Below, in pieces: positions 1-6,566 of a stretch of DNA of 41,504 nt. The DNA lies in NCBI GenBank assembly GCA_018970175.1, contig JAGWWV010000017.1:1-41504 (forward strand), given 5' to 3'. The stretch's first letter is position 1. The number at the start of each line of letters is the position of its first letter. The position numbers were made by a program, and so were the translations under genes. The notes below the pieces were generated by a model, which was not told the DNA's origin, made no database searches, and saw only the letters and a list, made by a program, of their open reading frames with translations. This DNA comes from Acidobacteriota bacterium (GTDB lineage: Bacteria; Actinomycetota; Acidimicrobiia; Acidimicrobiales; Ilumatobacteraceae).

Positions 1-954
1 CGCATGAACGAGGTCACCTCGTTCATCAAGTCCGGCCTGCGCGACTTCTCGATCAGCCGCAGCAGCCTGAAGTGGGGAATCCCCATCCCGTGGGACTCCG
101 AACACGTCACCTACGTGTGGTTCGACGCGCTTGCCAACTACATCACCGCCGTCGGCTACGGCACCGACGACGACGCCTTTGCGCGCAACTGGCCCGTGTC
201 GGTGCACCTCATCGGCAAGGACATCATTCGCTTCCACTGCGTGTACTGGCCCGCCATGCTGATGTCGGCCGGTATCGAGCCGCCACAGCACTGGGCGGTT
301 GGCGGCTGGCTGCTCGTCGGCGGCGAAAAGATGTCGAAGACCACGGGCAACGTGGTCAACCCACTCGATCTCATCGACGAGTTCGGTGTCGATGGCTTCC
401 GCTACTACGTGTTGTCCGACACCCAGTACGGCAACGACGGCGACTTCACCTACGAAGGACTCGTCTCGCGCTACAACTCCGACCTCGCCAACAACCTCGG
501 CAACCTCGCGGCCCGTGTCGCGACCGTGGTGCAGAAGAAGTGCGGCGGCATCGGAACCGCGCCGCGCGCCGAGTCGCCGTTGCGCGAAACCGCAGAACGC
601 GCCGTCGCTGACACATCGGCTGCATGGCAGTCGTTCCAGCCGAGCCGCGCACTCGAGGCCACGTGGTCGCTCATCCACGCCACAAACGCGTTCCTCGAAA
701 ACCACGAGCCGTGGAAGGCCGAGCCATCGCCGGAACTCGACGGCATCATGGGCGACGCACTTGAGGCACTGCGCATCGTGTCGATTCTCTGCGTTCCGGC
801 CATGCCCACCACGGCCCAAACCGTGTGGCGGCGCATTGGCCTCGACGGTGACGTGTCCGCGCAGCAGTTACCCAATAGCGTTTCGTGGGGGAAGTACCCC
901 GCAGGACGCAGCGTCGAAAAGGGCGATCCGCTCTTCCCACGCAAGTCCAAGTAA
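1..954 (+). CDS. metG: Methionyl-tRNA synthetase, C-terminal part (5' truncated by window edge)
   Basis: Charges initiator and elongator tRNA-Met with methionine in the cytoplasm. The reading frame is open from base 1, so the gene starts upstream and the first ATG at base 4 is internal. The end of the Rossmann catalytic domain is visible (WFDALANYITA, then IGKDIIRFHCVYWPAML), followed by the class I signature GEKMSKTTGN, a KMSKS-type ATP loop. Next comes the alpha-helical anticodon-binding domain (YNSDLANNLGNLAARV, later NHEPWK). There is no C-terminal tRNA-binding EMAP-like extension: the protein stops soon after the helical domain with a TAA at 952-954, consistent with the short single-protein form. 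It heads the conserved metG-tatD-rsmA-ispE order, with tatD starting 36 nt downstream. Identification is secure; only the N-terminus is missing. Confidence 0.96.
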   Translation, partial: RMNEVTSFIKSGLRDFSISRSSLKWGIPIPWDSEHVTYVWFDALANYITAVGYGTDDDAFARNWPVSVHLIGKDIIRFHCVYWPAMLMSAGIEPPQHWAVGGWLLVGGEKMSKTTGNVVNPLDLIDEFGVDGFRYYVLSDTQYGNDGDFTYEGLVSRYNSDLANNLGNLAARVATVVQKKCGGIGTAPRAESPLRETAERAVADTSAAWQSFQPSRALEATWSLIHATNAFLENHEPWKAEPSPELDGIMGDALEALRIVSILCVPAMPTTAQTVWRRIGLDGDVSAQQLPNSVSWGKYPAGRSVEKGDPLFPRKSK

Positions 955-990
955 CCGCCTCACCCACACGCTCTCACCGACACCTTTCTT

Positions 991-1749
991 ATGTGGACCG
1001 ACACCCACTGCCATCTCGAGGACGACCGCATGGACCTCGGCACCGATGCGGCGGTTCGTGCCGCCCTCGATGCGGGCGTGTCGACCATGGTCACCATCGG
1101 ATGCGACGCCGACACCAGTCGCGCCGCCATCGCGGTCGCGGCCAAACACCCTGAGGTGTGGGCAACCGTCGGCCTCCACCCCCACGAGGCCCAACACGGC
1201 ACGGAACAGTTGTTGTCGCTCATCGACCACCCGCGCGTCGTCGCCATCGGTGAGTGCGGCCTCGACTACTACTACGAACACTCCGACAGGCCGTCGCAGC
1301 GCGCGGCATTCGCCGAACAAATCGCGCTCGCCCATCAACACGATCTCACGTTGGTCGTCCACACCCGCGATGCATGGGACGACACCCTCGACATCCTCGA
1401 TGCCGAAGGCGTGCCCACCAACACGGTCATGCACTGCTTCAGCGGCGGGCCCGAACACGCGCGGCTGTGCCTCGACCGCGGCATGTTCCTCTCCTTCTCC
1501 GGCATCGTCACGTTCAAGAACGCCGCCGACCTGCGCGACGCCGCGCTGATGTGCCCCGAAGACAGGCTCCTCGTGGAAACCGACAGCCCCTACCTTGCGC
1601 CTGTTCCGCACCGCGGGAAACAGAACCAACCCGCGTTCGTCGCGGTCGTCGGCAACGCAATCGCGAAACTACGCGACGTGTCCCCCGAACATCTGGCCGA
1701 CGCGACGTCGCGCAACGCACGGCGCGCCTTTCCGCGAATGGCGGCGTGA
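991..1749 (+). CDS. tatD: TatD family metal-dependent deoxyribonuclease
   Basis: A 252-residue TIM-barrel hydrolase of the amidohydrolase superfamily. Family members are Mg2+-dependent 3'-5' DNases linked to DNA repair or turnover; the cellular role here is inferred. The metal ligands are all visible: the N-terminal TxCH-type motif TDTHCH (H6, H8), E88 in IGECGLDYYY, H124 in VVHTRD, H148 in MHCFSG and D198 in ETDSPYLAP. Length matches the family (about 250-265). The start at ATG 991 is chosen because the metal motif must lie at the extreme N-terminus. No clear ribosome-binding site precedes it (cacctttctt), which suggests coupling to metG. The next gene begins 2 nt after its stop codon. Confidence 0.95.
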   Translation: MWTDTHCHLEDDRMDLGTDAAVRAALDAGVSTMVTIGCDADTSRAAIAVAAKHPEVWATVGLHPHEAQHGTEQLLSLIDHPRVVAIGECGLDYYYEHSDRPSQRAAFAEQIALAHQHDLTLVVHTRDAWDDTLDILDAEGVPTNTVMHCFSGGPEHARLCLDRGMFLSFSGIVTFKNAADLRDAALMCPEDRLLVETDSPYLAPVPHRGKQNQPAFVAVVGNAIAKLRDVSPEHLADATSRNARRAFPRMAA

Positions 1750-1751
1750 CG

Positions 1752-2282
1752 ATGAACGTCTACGAACGACGCCGCATCGCGGTGCTTGCGATCGTCACCA
1801 CGCTTGTCGCCATCCCGTTCGTCGCGGCCAGCGGTTCGTCCGACCCCGGTGCCGACACCACGGCCGGGGCGACCACGACGATGCAGTCGACCACCACGTC
1901 GACCCCACTCGACAACGCAGGCGCGGTCGGCCCGCTTGCGGACGATTCGTCGAAGCCGGTCAACCTCGATGGCCCTCTCGCGCAGCAACCCAACGGCACC
2001 GCGCCGATCGCCTACCCCGGCCCGGGCGAAATGAACCGCGTCAACGGCAAGGCCAGCTACGTCCGGTTTCCCGACTACAACTCGGCCATCTGCTACGCGT
2101 CAACCGCACCACTGGGTGCCGAAGTCACCATCGTCAACCTGAACAACGGTCGTTCACTCACGTGCACGAACGTCTTTGCGGTCACACTCCCCTCCGGTGC
2201 CGACGTCGTCATTCACACGCCGCTCTATCTGCAGATCGCCAACCTGGTCGATGCGCCGCTTCCCGTCACGGTGAGCTGGTGA
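1752..2282 (+). CDS. Exported RlpA-like (double-psi beta-barrel) protein in the rpf position
   Basis: Encodes 176 residues. An N-terminal membrane segment (about residues 8-28, rich in V, A, I and T) follows YERRR, so it is exported or membrane-anchored. A low-complexity Thr/Ala/Ser linker leads to a C-terminal domain (about 95-176). There, SYVRFPDYNSAICYAS, PLGAEVTIVNLNNGRSLTC and the closing segment resemble the RlpA/3D double-psi beta-barrel seen in lytic transglycosylases and at the end of actinobacterial resuscitation-promoting factors. Between tatD and rsmA, mycobacteria carry rpfB, so this looks like a positional counterpart that lacks the lysozyme-like Rpf domain. Two cysteines in the domain could form a disulfide. 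ATG 1752 was chosen because the TGACGATG junction couples it to tatD. Enzymatic activity is unproven. Confidence 0.75.
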   Translation: MNVYERRRIAVLAIVTTLVAIPFVAASGSSDPGADTTAGATTTMQSTTTSTPLDNAGAVGPLADDSSKPVNLDGPLAQQPNGTAPIAYPGPGEMNRVNGKASYVRFPDYNSAICYASTAPLGAEVTIVNLNNGRSLTCTNVFAVTLPSGADVVIHTPLYLQIANLVDAPLPVTVSW

Positions 2283-3127
2283 CGCTCAGTCGCCCCCAAG
2301 CCGCGGCCCTTCTCGAACGGCACGGTCTGTCGCCGCGACGAACCCTCGGCCAGAACTTCGTGGTCGACCCCAACACCGTCCGGCGCATCGCTCGCCTCGC
2401 CGGTGTGGCTGCGGGCGACGTCGTCATCGAAATCGGCGCGGGTCTCGGCTCGCTCACGGCTGCACTCGCCGAAACCGGTGCCCGTGTCGTTGCGGTCGAA
2501 GTCGACCGCGGCATCGTCCCGGTGCTGCGCGACCAGATGGCCGACTTCGCAAACGTCGAGGTGCACGAGGCCGATGCGATGCAACTCGATTGGTCGAACT
2601 TCATCGCATCGATCAACGCGGCCCACGGTCGCGATGCGCACGCACCCGTCACCGTCGTTGCGAATCTGCCGTACAACATCGCCACGCCGCTCGTCGCCGA
2701 CCTGCTCGACGGCGTGCCCGAGGTGCACGCGATGCTCGTGATGGTGCAGGCGGAAGTGGGCGAACGTTTCTGCGCAAAACCGGGCACCGAGGCCTACGGT
2801 GCGGTCAGTGTGAAGGTTGCGTACTGGGCACACGCCGACATCGTCGGGTCGGTTCCACCCACGGTGTTCCTTCCGCGACCCAAGGTCGACTCGGCGCTCG
2901 TGCGCATCACGCGCCACGCGCAACCCGCGGTCGACGACGTTTTGCCCGACCGGTTGTTCACCCTGGTTCGGGCAGGCTTCGCCAAACGGCGCAAGATGCT
3001 GCGCTCGGCGCTGGCGGGTGTCGTCTCGGCCGAACAGTTTGCGACCAGCGGTATCGACCCGACGTTGCGCGCCGAGCAACTCTCGCTCGATGATTGGGCG
3101 AAACTGTGTCGGACGGTTCACCCATGA
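2279..3127 (+). CDS. rsmA: 16S rRNA (adenine1518/1519-N6)-dimethyltransferase
   Basis: Dimethylates two adjacent adenines in the 3'-terminal helix 45 of 16S rRNA during late 30S maturation, using SAM. The 282-residue product shows the classical KsgA order: RRTLGQNFVVD near residue 25, SAM motif I (VIEIGAGLGSLTAAL, near residue 47), the acidic ADAMQLDW stretch, catalytic motif IV (VANLPYNIATPL) and the FLPRPKVDSALV segment. Length is normal for the family. The GTG start at 2279 overlaps the upstream stop codon in a GTGA junction, so translation is coupled. It ends in an ATGA overlap with ispE. Loss of KsgA usually gives kasugamycin resistance; nothing here suggests inactivation. Confidence 0.96.
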   Translation: MTLSRPQAAALLERHGLSPRRTLGQNFVVDPNTVRRIARLAGVAAGDVVIEIGAGLGSLTAALAETGARVVAVEVDRGIVPVLRDQMADFANVEVHEADAMQLDWSNFIASINAAHGRDAHAPVTVVANLPYNIATPLVADLLDGVPEVHAMLVMVQAEVGERFCAKPGTEAYGAVSVKVAYWAHADIVGSVPPTVFLPRPKVDSALVRITRHAQPAVDDVLPDRLFTLVRAGFAKRRKMLRSALAGVVSAEQFATSGIDPTLRAEQLSLDDWAKLCRTVHP

Positions 3128-3870
3128 CGATCTCCGCACACGCCAAGTTGACCCTCGATCTGCGCGTCACCGGTGTGCGCGACGACGGCTTCCATCTCAT
3201 CGACGCCGAGATGGTCAGCCTCGACCTCGCCGACACGCTCGTCATCTCCCCCGCCGCGGGCGAGTCGACACTCACCGTCGACGGCCGGTACGCAACCGGC
3301 ATCGATACCGGCCCGACGAACCTGGTTCTGCGCGCACTCGCACTGTCGGGTGCCGGCGCCACCGTGAATCTCACCAAGAACATCCCGCACGGAGGGGGCC
3401 TCGGCGGAGGGTCGGCCGACGCCGCCGCGGTGCTGCGCTGGGCGGGGTTCGACGACATGGTCGCAGCGTCTCGTCTCGGAGCCGACATCCCCTTTTGCAT
3501 GGTGGGTGGACGGGCACGCGTGCGGGGAATCGGCGAGATCGTCGAGCCGTTGCCGCACGACGACATCGACATCACTCTCGTGATACCGCCGTTCGGCGTG
3601 TCGACACCGCTCGTCTACACAACCTGGGACTCGATCGGCGGGCCGCGTCACCCCGGCTCACCACAGGGCGCCAACGACCTCGAGCCGGCTGCGTTGGTGG
3701 CCGAACCACGTTTGTCGCGCGTGCGCGACCGCATCACCGACGTGGCGGGAACGGCACCACTGCTCGCGGGCAGTGGCTCGACGTGGTTCTTGCGCGGGCA
3801 CTACGCGTGGTTGGCCGACGCACTTGCCGATTGCACCGTGGTGTTGACACGCACGGTGCGTCGGGACTGA
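3124..3870 (+). CDS. ispE: 4-diphosphocytidyl-2-C-methyl-D-erythritol kinase
   Basis: GHMP-family kinase of the MEP isoprenoid pathway; phosphorylates the 2-hydroxyl of CDP-methylerythritol. Visible motifs are AHAKLTLDLRV at the N-terminus (catalytic Lys region), the glycine-rich ATP loop IPHGGGLGGGSADAAA near residue 88, GADIPFC with the catalytic Asp, and the C-terminal GSGSTWF loop. At 248 residues it is shorter than most IspE proteins (about 280-310), mainly by trimming between the ATP loop and the C-terminal part; all active-site segments remain. An upstream in-frame ATG at 3094 would overlap rsmA by 34 nt, so ATG 3124 (ATGA overlap) is preferred. The usual actinobacterial partner glmU is absent before prs. 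Confidence 0.93.
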   Translation: MTISAHAKLTLDLRVTGVRDDGFHLIDAEMVSLDLADTLVISPAAGESTLTVDGRYATGIDTGPTNLVLRALALSGAGATVNLTKNIPHGGGLGGGSADAAAVLRWAGFDDMVAASRLGADIPFCMVGGRARVRGIGEIVEPLPHDDIDITLVIPPFGVSTPLVYTTWDSIGGPRHPGSPQGANDLEPAALVAEPRLSRVRDRITDVAGTAPLLAGSGSTWFLRGHYAWLADALADCTVVLTRTVRRD

Positions 3871-3881
3871 TCGATTGAGCG

Positions 3882-3974
3882 CTATTTACGACGCTGGTGG
3901 CGGGTGCGGCGCAGCATCTTCTTGTGCTTCTTCTTGCGCATCCGCTTGCGGCGCTTCTTGATCAGTGAACCCAT
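3882..3974 (-). CDS. Small ribosomal protein bS22 (AURKAIP1/COX24-domain protein), 30 residues
   Basis: A very short gene on the minus strand, 11 bp past the end of ispE and convergent with it. The 30-residue product begins MGSLIKKRRKRMRKKKHKKM and ends with RRTRHQRRK, almost entirely Arg, Lys and His. This matches the actinobacterial bS22 pattern (start MGSVIKKRRKRM, then KKKHRKLLRRTR), a 30S-subunit protein resolved in mycobacterial ribosomes and related to mitochondrial COX24/mS38. A possible -10 box TATCGT lies on the minus strand at 3985-3990, 10 nt before the start. No other start is possible. It is easily missed because of its length. Confidence 0.88.
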   Translation of the reverse strand: MGSLIKKRRKRMRKKKHKKMLRRTRHQRRK

Positions 3975-4062
3975 AAGGCTCACGACGATATCGGTCGGCG
4001 CGTTGAAACGGAAAGCCCGGAAAAGAAAAACCCGCTACCGTTGACCCCGACGATTCATTCGG

Positions 4063-4137
4063 TCCGGGGTCGTTCAATTGGCAGGACAACGGGTTTTGGT
4101 CCCGTATATAGGGGTTCGAGTCCTCTCCCCGGAACCA
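4063..4137 (+). tRNA. tRNA-Gln (anticodon UUG) with encoded CCA
   Basis: 75 nt fold into a complete cloverleaf. The 7-bp acceptor stem TCCGGGG pairs with CCCCGGA, with discriminator A4134 and genomically encoded CCA 4135-4137. The D stem is GTTC/GGAC. The anticodon stem ACGGG/CCCGT closes the loop TTTTGGT, giving anticodon TTG at loop positions 34-36. The T stem AGGGG/CCTCT (one G-T pair) closes loop TTCGAGT. UUG reads CAA, and CAG by wobble. It lies between the bS22 gene and prs on the + strand. A TACCGT hexamer at 4036-4041 is a possible -10 box. Confidence 0.95.
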
Positions 4138-4179
4138 TCCGCGAGAACGAAGGTTTTCGGGCCGGTTCATCACCTCACC

Positions 4180-4185
4180 TAATAT
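4180..4185 (+). promoter_or_regulatory. -10 box of the prs promoter
   Basis: TAATAT, a near-perfect sigma70-type -10 hexamer, lies 45 nt before the prs start, with no convincing -35 at 16-18 nt spacing. It follows the tRNA and would give a leader of about 39 nt that carries the GGAGGGG ribosome-binding site at 4217-4223, 7 nt from ATG 4231. Confidence 0.5.
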
Positions 4186-4230
4186 TCCGCTCAGCGGCGC
4201 GGGGCGGCTGACAATCGGAGGGGTGCCTGA

Positions 4231-5238
4231 ATGAACGGCCTGAACATCGACAGGGTCACGACGAAACGACTGTCGCTGTACACGGGTCGCACCCACCCCG
4301 AATTGGCCGAGGAAGTGGCCCAACATCTGGGCATCCGTCTGGGTGACGCCAACATCGTCGAGTTCGCGAACGGTGAGCTGCGTCCCCGCTTTGCCGACTC
4401 GGTGCGCGGCGGCGACGTGTTCGTGATGCAAACGCACTACGGCATCGACGGCCGCTCGATCAACGACTCGATCATGGAGCAACTCATCATGATCGACGCC
4501 GCATACCGTGCGTCGGCCAAGCGCATCACCGCGGTGTGTCCGTTCTACGGGTACGCACGTCAAGACCGCAAGGCCGAGGGACGAGAGCCCATCACGGCGC
4601 GCCTCATCGCCGACATGTTCCGCGCCGCCGGTGCGGGCCGCATGGTGTCGGTCGACCTGCACAGCGGACAGATCCAGGGTTTCTTCGACGGCCCGGTCGA
4701 CCACCTCACGGCGATGCCGGTGCTCGAGAAGTACGTGCGTAAGAACGCGAGTGACGGCATGGTCATCGTGTCTCCCGACGCGGGTCGCGTCAAGGTGGCC
4801 GAGCGCTTCGCGCAGCACCTCTCCGACATGAACGCCGACGTGGCATTCATCAACAAGCGTCGACCGAAGGGCACCACCAACGTCGCTGTCGCAAAGGAAG
4901 TCATCGGTGAAGTCGATGGGCGTCTGTGCATCCTCACCGACGACATGATCGACACCGGCGGCACCATCACCTCGGCGGCCGAGCTGTTGCTCGAGCGCGG
5001 CGCGACCGAGGTGTGGGCGATGGCAACCCACGGCGTGTTGTCGGGTCCCGCGATCGACCGCCTCGAACAAAGCGCCATCTCGCGGGTCGTCGTCACGAAC
5101 ACTCTCCCCCTCGCAAAGGAAAACCGACTCGACAAAATCGAGGTGCTCTCGGTGGCCCAGATCCTTGCCGACGCGCTTGCGGCCGTCTTCGACGAGACGA
5201 GCGTGAGCGAGCTCTTCGGCGGCGAAAACCAAGCCTGA
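4231..5238 (+). CDS. prs: Ribose-phosphate pyrophosphokinase (PRPP synthetase)
   Basis: Converts ribose 5-phosphate and ATP to PRPP for nucleotide, His, Trp and NAD synthesis. The 335-residue protein has the full class I pattern: FANGELRPRF near residue 48, the ATP-binding YGYARQDRKAEGREPI segment, the PRPP-synthase signature around DLHSGQIQGFFDGPVDHL, and the phosphoribosyl loop LTDDMIDTGGTI near residue 236. ATG 4231 is supported by a strong ribosome-binding site (GGAGGGG, 7 nt spacing) and its own -10 box. The N-terminus carries about 10 extra residues before KRLSLYTGRTHPELAEE, normal in actinobacteria. The first gene of the prs-rplY-pth-mfd run. Confidence 0.97.
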   Translation: MNGLNIDRVTTKRLSLYTGRTHPELAEEVAQHLGIRLGDANIVEFANGELRPRFADSVRGGDVFVMQTHYGIDGRSINDSIMEQLIMIDAAYRASAKRITAVCPFYGYARQDRKAEGREPITARLIADMFRAAGAGRMVSVDLHSGQIQGFFDGPVDHLTAMPVLEKYVRKNASDGMVIVSPDAGRVKVAERFAQHLSDMNADVAFINKRRPKGTTNVAVAKEVIGEVDGRLCILTDDMIDTGGTITSAAELLLERGATEVWAMATHGVLSGPAIDRLEQSAISRVVVTNTLPLAKENRLDKIEVLSVAQILADALAAVFDETSVSELFGGENQA

Positions 5239-5301
5239 CGGTTTCCCGGTCGGGCCCGATGGCGGGTCGCCGGCGCGTGGGTTTTCGCCGAAATCGACCC
5301 G

Positions 5302-5307
5302 TAGACT
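5302..5307 (+). promoter_or_regulatory. -10 box (TAGACT) before rplY, near-leaderless
   Basis: TAGACT sits 10 nt upstream of the rplY ATG at 5318. No Shine-Dalgarno is visible between them (ccagtcccct), so the transcript would begin at or within a few nt of the start codon. Confidence 0.45.
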
Positions 5308-5317
5308 CCAGTCCCCT

Positions 5318-5950
5318 ATGGCGAATGCATCCCTCTCCGCAGAACTCGGTCGCCCCACGGGCAGCGCCGCGTCGCGCCGCCTGCGCAGCGACGACAAGAT
5401 CCCCGGCGTCCTCTACGGTCACGGCATGGCGCCCGTCGCCTTGTCGGTTGCCCGCCGCGACCTGCGTAGCGCGCTGTCCGGCCCCGCCGGTGTCAACACC
5501 ATCATCGACCTCAACGTCGGTGGCGCCACGTACCCCACCATCGTGAAGGAACTGCAGCGTCACCCGGTGCGCCGCACGGTCAGCCACATCGACTTCCAGC
5601 AGATCAGCATGACCGAGGAAATCGTCGTCAGCGTTCCGATCAACCTGTCGGGCACCGCCAAGGCGGTCGTTGCCGACGGTGGTCTTGTCGACGCAGCCGT
5701 CGACAGCATCGAAGTGCGCACCACGCCGTCGTCGATGCCGAACGAGATCCTGATTGACATCACCAACATGACGGTGAACGACGTCATCCACCTGCGCGAC
5801 ATCGCAATGCCCGCCGGTGTCACCGCGGTGGGCGACCCCGACCTCGTCGTCGTCACGGTTCTCACCACCCGCGCCGAGGCTCCGACCGCTGCCGCCGCTC
5901 CGGCCGACGGCGCCGCACCCGCCGCAGGCGCTGCCCCCAGCGCGTCGTAA
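5318..5950 (+). CDS. rplY: Large ribosomal subunit protein bL25 (Ctc type)
   Basis: Binds the 5S rRNA in the 50S central protuberance. The 210-residue protein is the long CTC form. The N-terminal L25 domain (about residues 1-92) shows RRLRSDDKIPGVLYGHG and KELQRHPVRRTVSHIDFQ. It is followed by the beta-rich TL5 C-terminal domain (about 93-185), with SVPINLSGTAKAV and INDVIHLRDI-like segments. A tail of Ala, Pro and Gly (after residue 186) is low-complexity and probably disordered. The gene sits in its usual place between prs and pth. Translation probably starts on a leaderless mRNA from ATG 5318. Confidence 0.95.
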   Translation: MANASLSAELGRPTGSAASRRLRSDDKIPGVLYGHGMAPVALSVARRDLRSALSGPAGVNTIIDLNVGGATYPTIVKELQRHPVRRTVSHIDFQQISMTEEIVVSVPINLSGTAKAVVADGGLVDAAVDSIEVRTTPSSMPNEILIDITNMTVNDVIHLRDIAMPAGVTAVGDPDLVVVTVLTTRAEAPTAAAAPADGAAPAAGAAPSAS

Positions 5951-5983
5951 TCCCACGGCCCGTTTTTCCGGGGTCGAACCGAC

Positions 5984-6553
5984 ATGTGGATCGTCGTCGG
6001 ATTGGGTAATCCCGGCAAGAAGTACGAACGCACGCGTCACAACGTCGGACAAGACGCCGTCGCCGAGTTCGCACGTCGCCGTGGCGCATCCCTGAAAGAA
6101 GGCCGCGACAAATCCCTCGTCACGGAAGTTTCGATCGGTGAACAGAAAGTGGTGCTCGGCATCCCCCTCACGTTCATGAACGAGTCGGGCCAGGCGGTGC
6201 GTGGCCTCGTCAAGCGACACAACATGAAGCCCGACGAGTTTGCGACGCGGCTCGTCATCGTTCACGACGAACTCGACCTGCCGCCCGGCACGGTTCGCGT
6301 GAAAGAGGGCGGCGGCCTCGCCGGCCACAACGGACTGCGCTCGATCACCTCGCACCTGTCGACCCAGGACTACCTGCGCGTGCGCATCGGCGTCGGCAAG
6401 CCGCCGACGGCTGAAATGGGCGCCGACCACGTGTTGCGCAAGGTTCCCCCCGCCGAACGGCAACTGCTCGACGACGCAGAGTCGCGCGCGGCCGACGCCA
6501 TCGAGTCGCTCATCGTCAACGGTGTCGCCGCGACGATGAACGCGTTCAACTGA
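5984..6553 (+). CDS. pth: Peptidyl-tRNA hydrolase
   Basis: Hydrolyses the ester bond of peptidyl-tRNAs released from stalled ribosomes, recycling tRNA. All active-site residues are visible in the 189-residue protein: N9 in VGLGNPG, catalytic H19 in ERTRHNVG, N66 in FMNESGQ, D95 in IVHDELDLP and N116 in AGHNGLRS. Length matches the family (about 185-200). ATG 5984 starts the beta strand leading to GLGNPG, so no upstream start is needed. It lies 33 nt after rplY. mfd starts 13 nt after its stop codon, preceded by a GGGGAG ribosome-binding site. Confidence 0.97.
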   Translation: MWIVVGLGNPGKKYERTRHNVGQDAVAEFARRRGASLKEGRDKSLVTEVSIGEQKVVLGIPLTFMNESGQAVRGLVKRHNMKPDEFATRLVIVHDELDLPPGTVRVKEGGGLAGHNGLRSITSHLSTQDYLRVRIGVGKPPTAEMGADHVLRKVPPAERQLLDDAESRAADAIESLIVNGVAATMNAFN

Positions 6554-6566
6554 TGGGGAGTTCGCG

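Noticed and set aside
4041-4046. TTGACC as -35 of the tRNA-Gln promoter
   Set aside because: A matching -10 at normal spacing would fall inside the mature tRNA.
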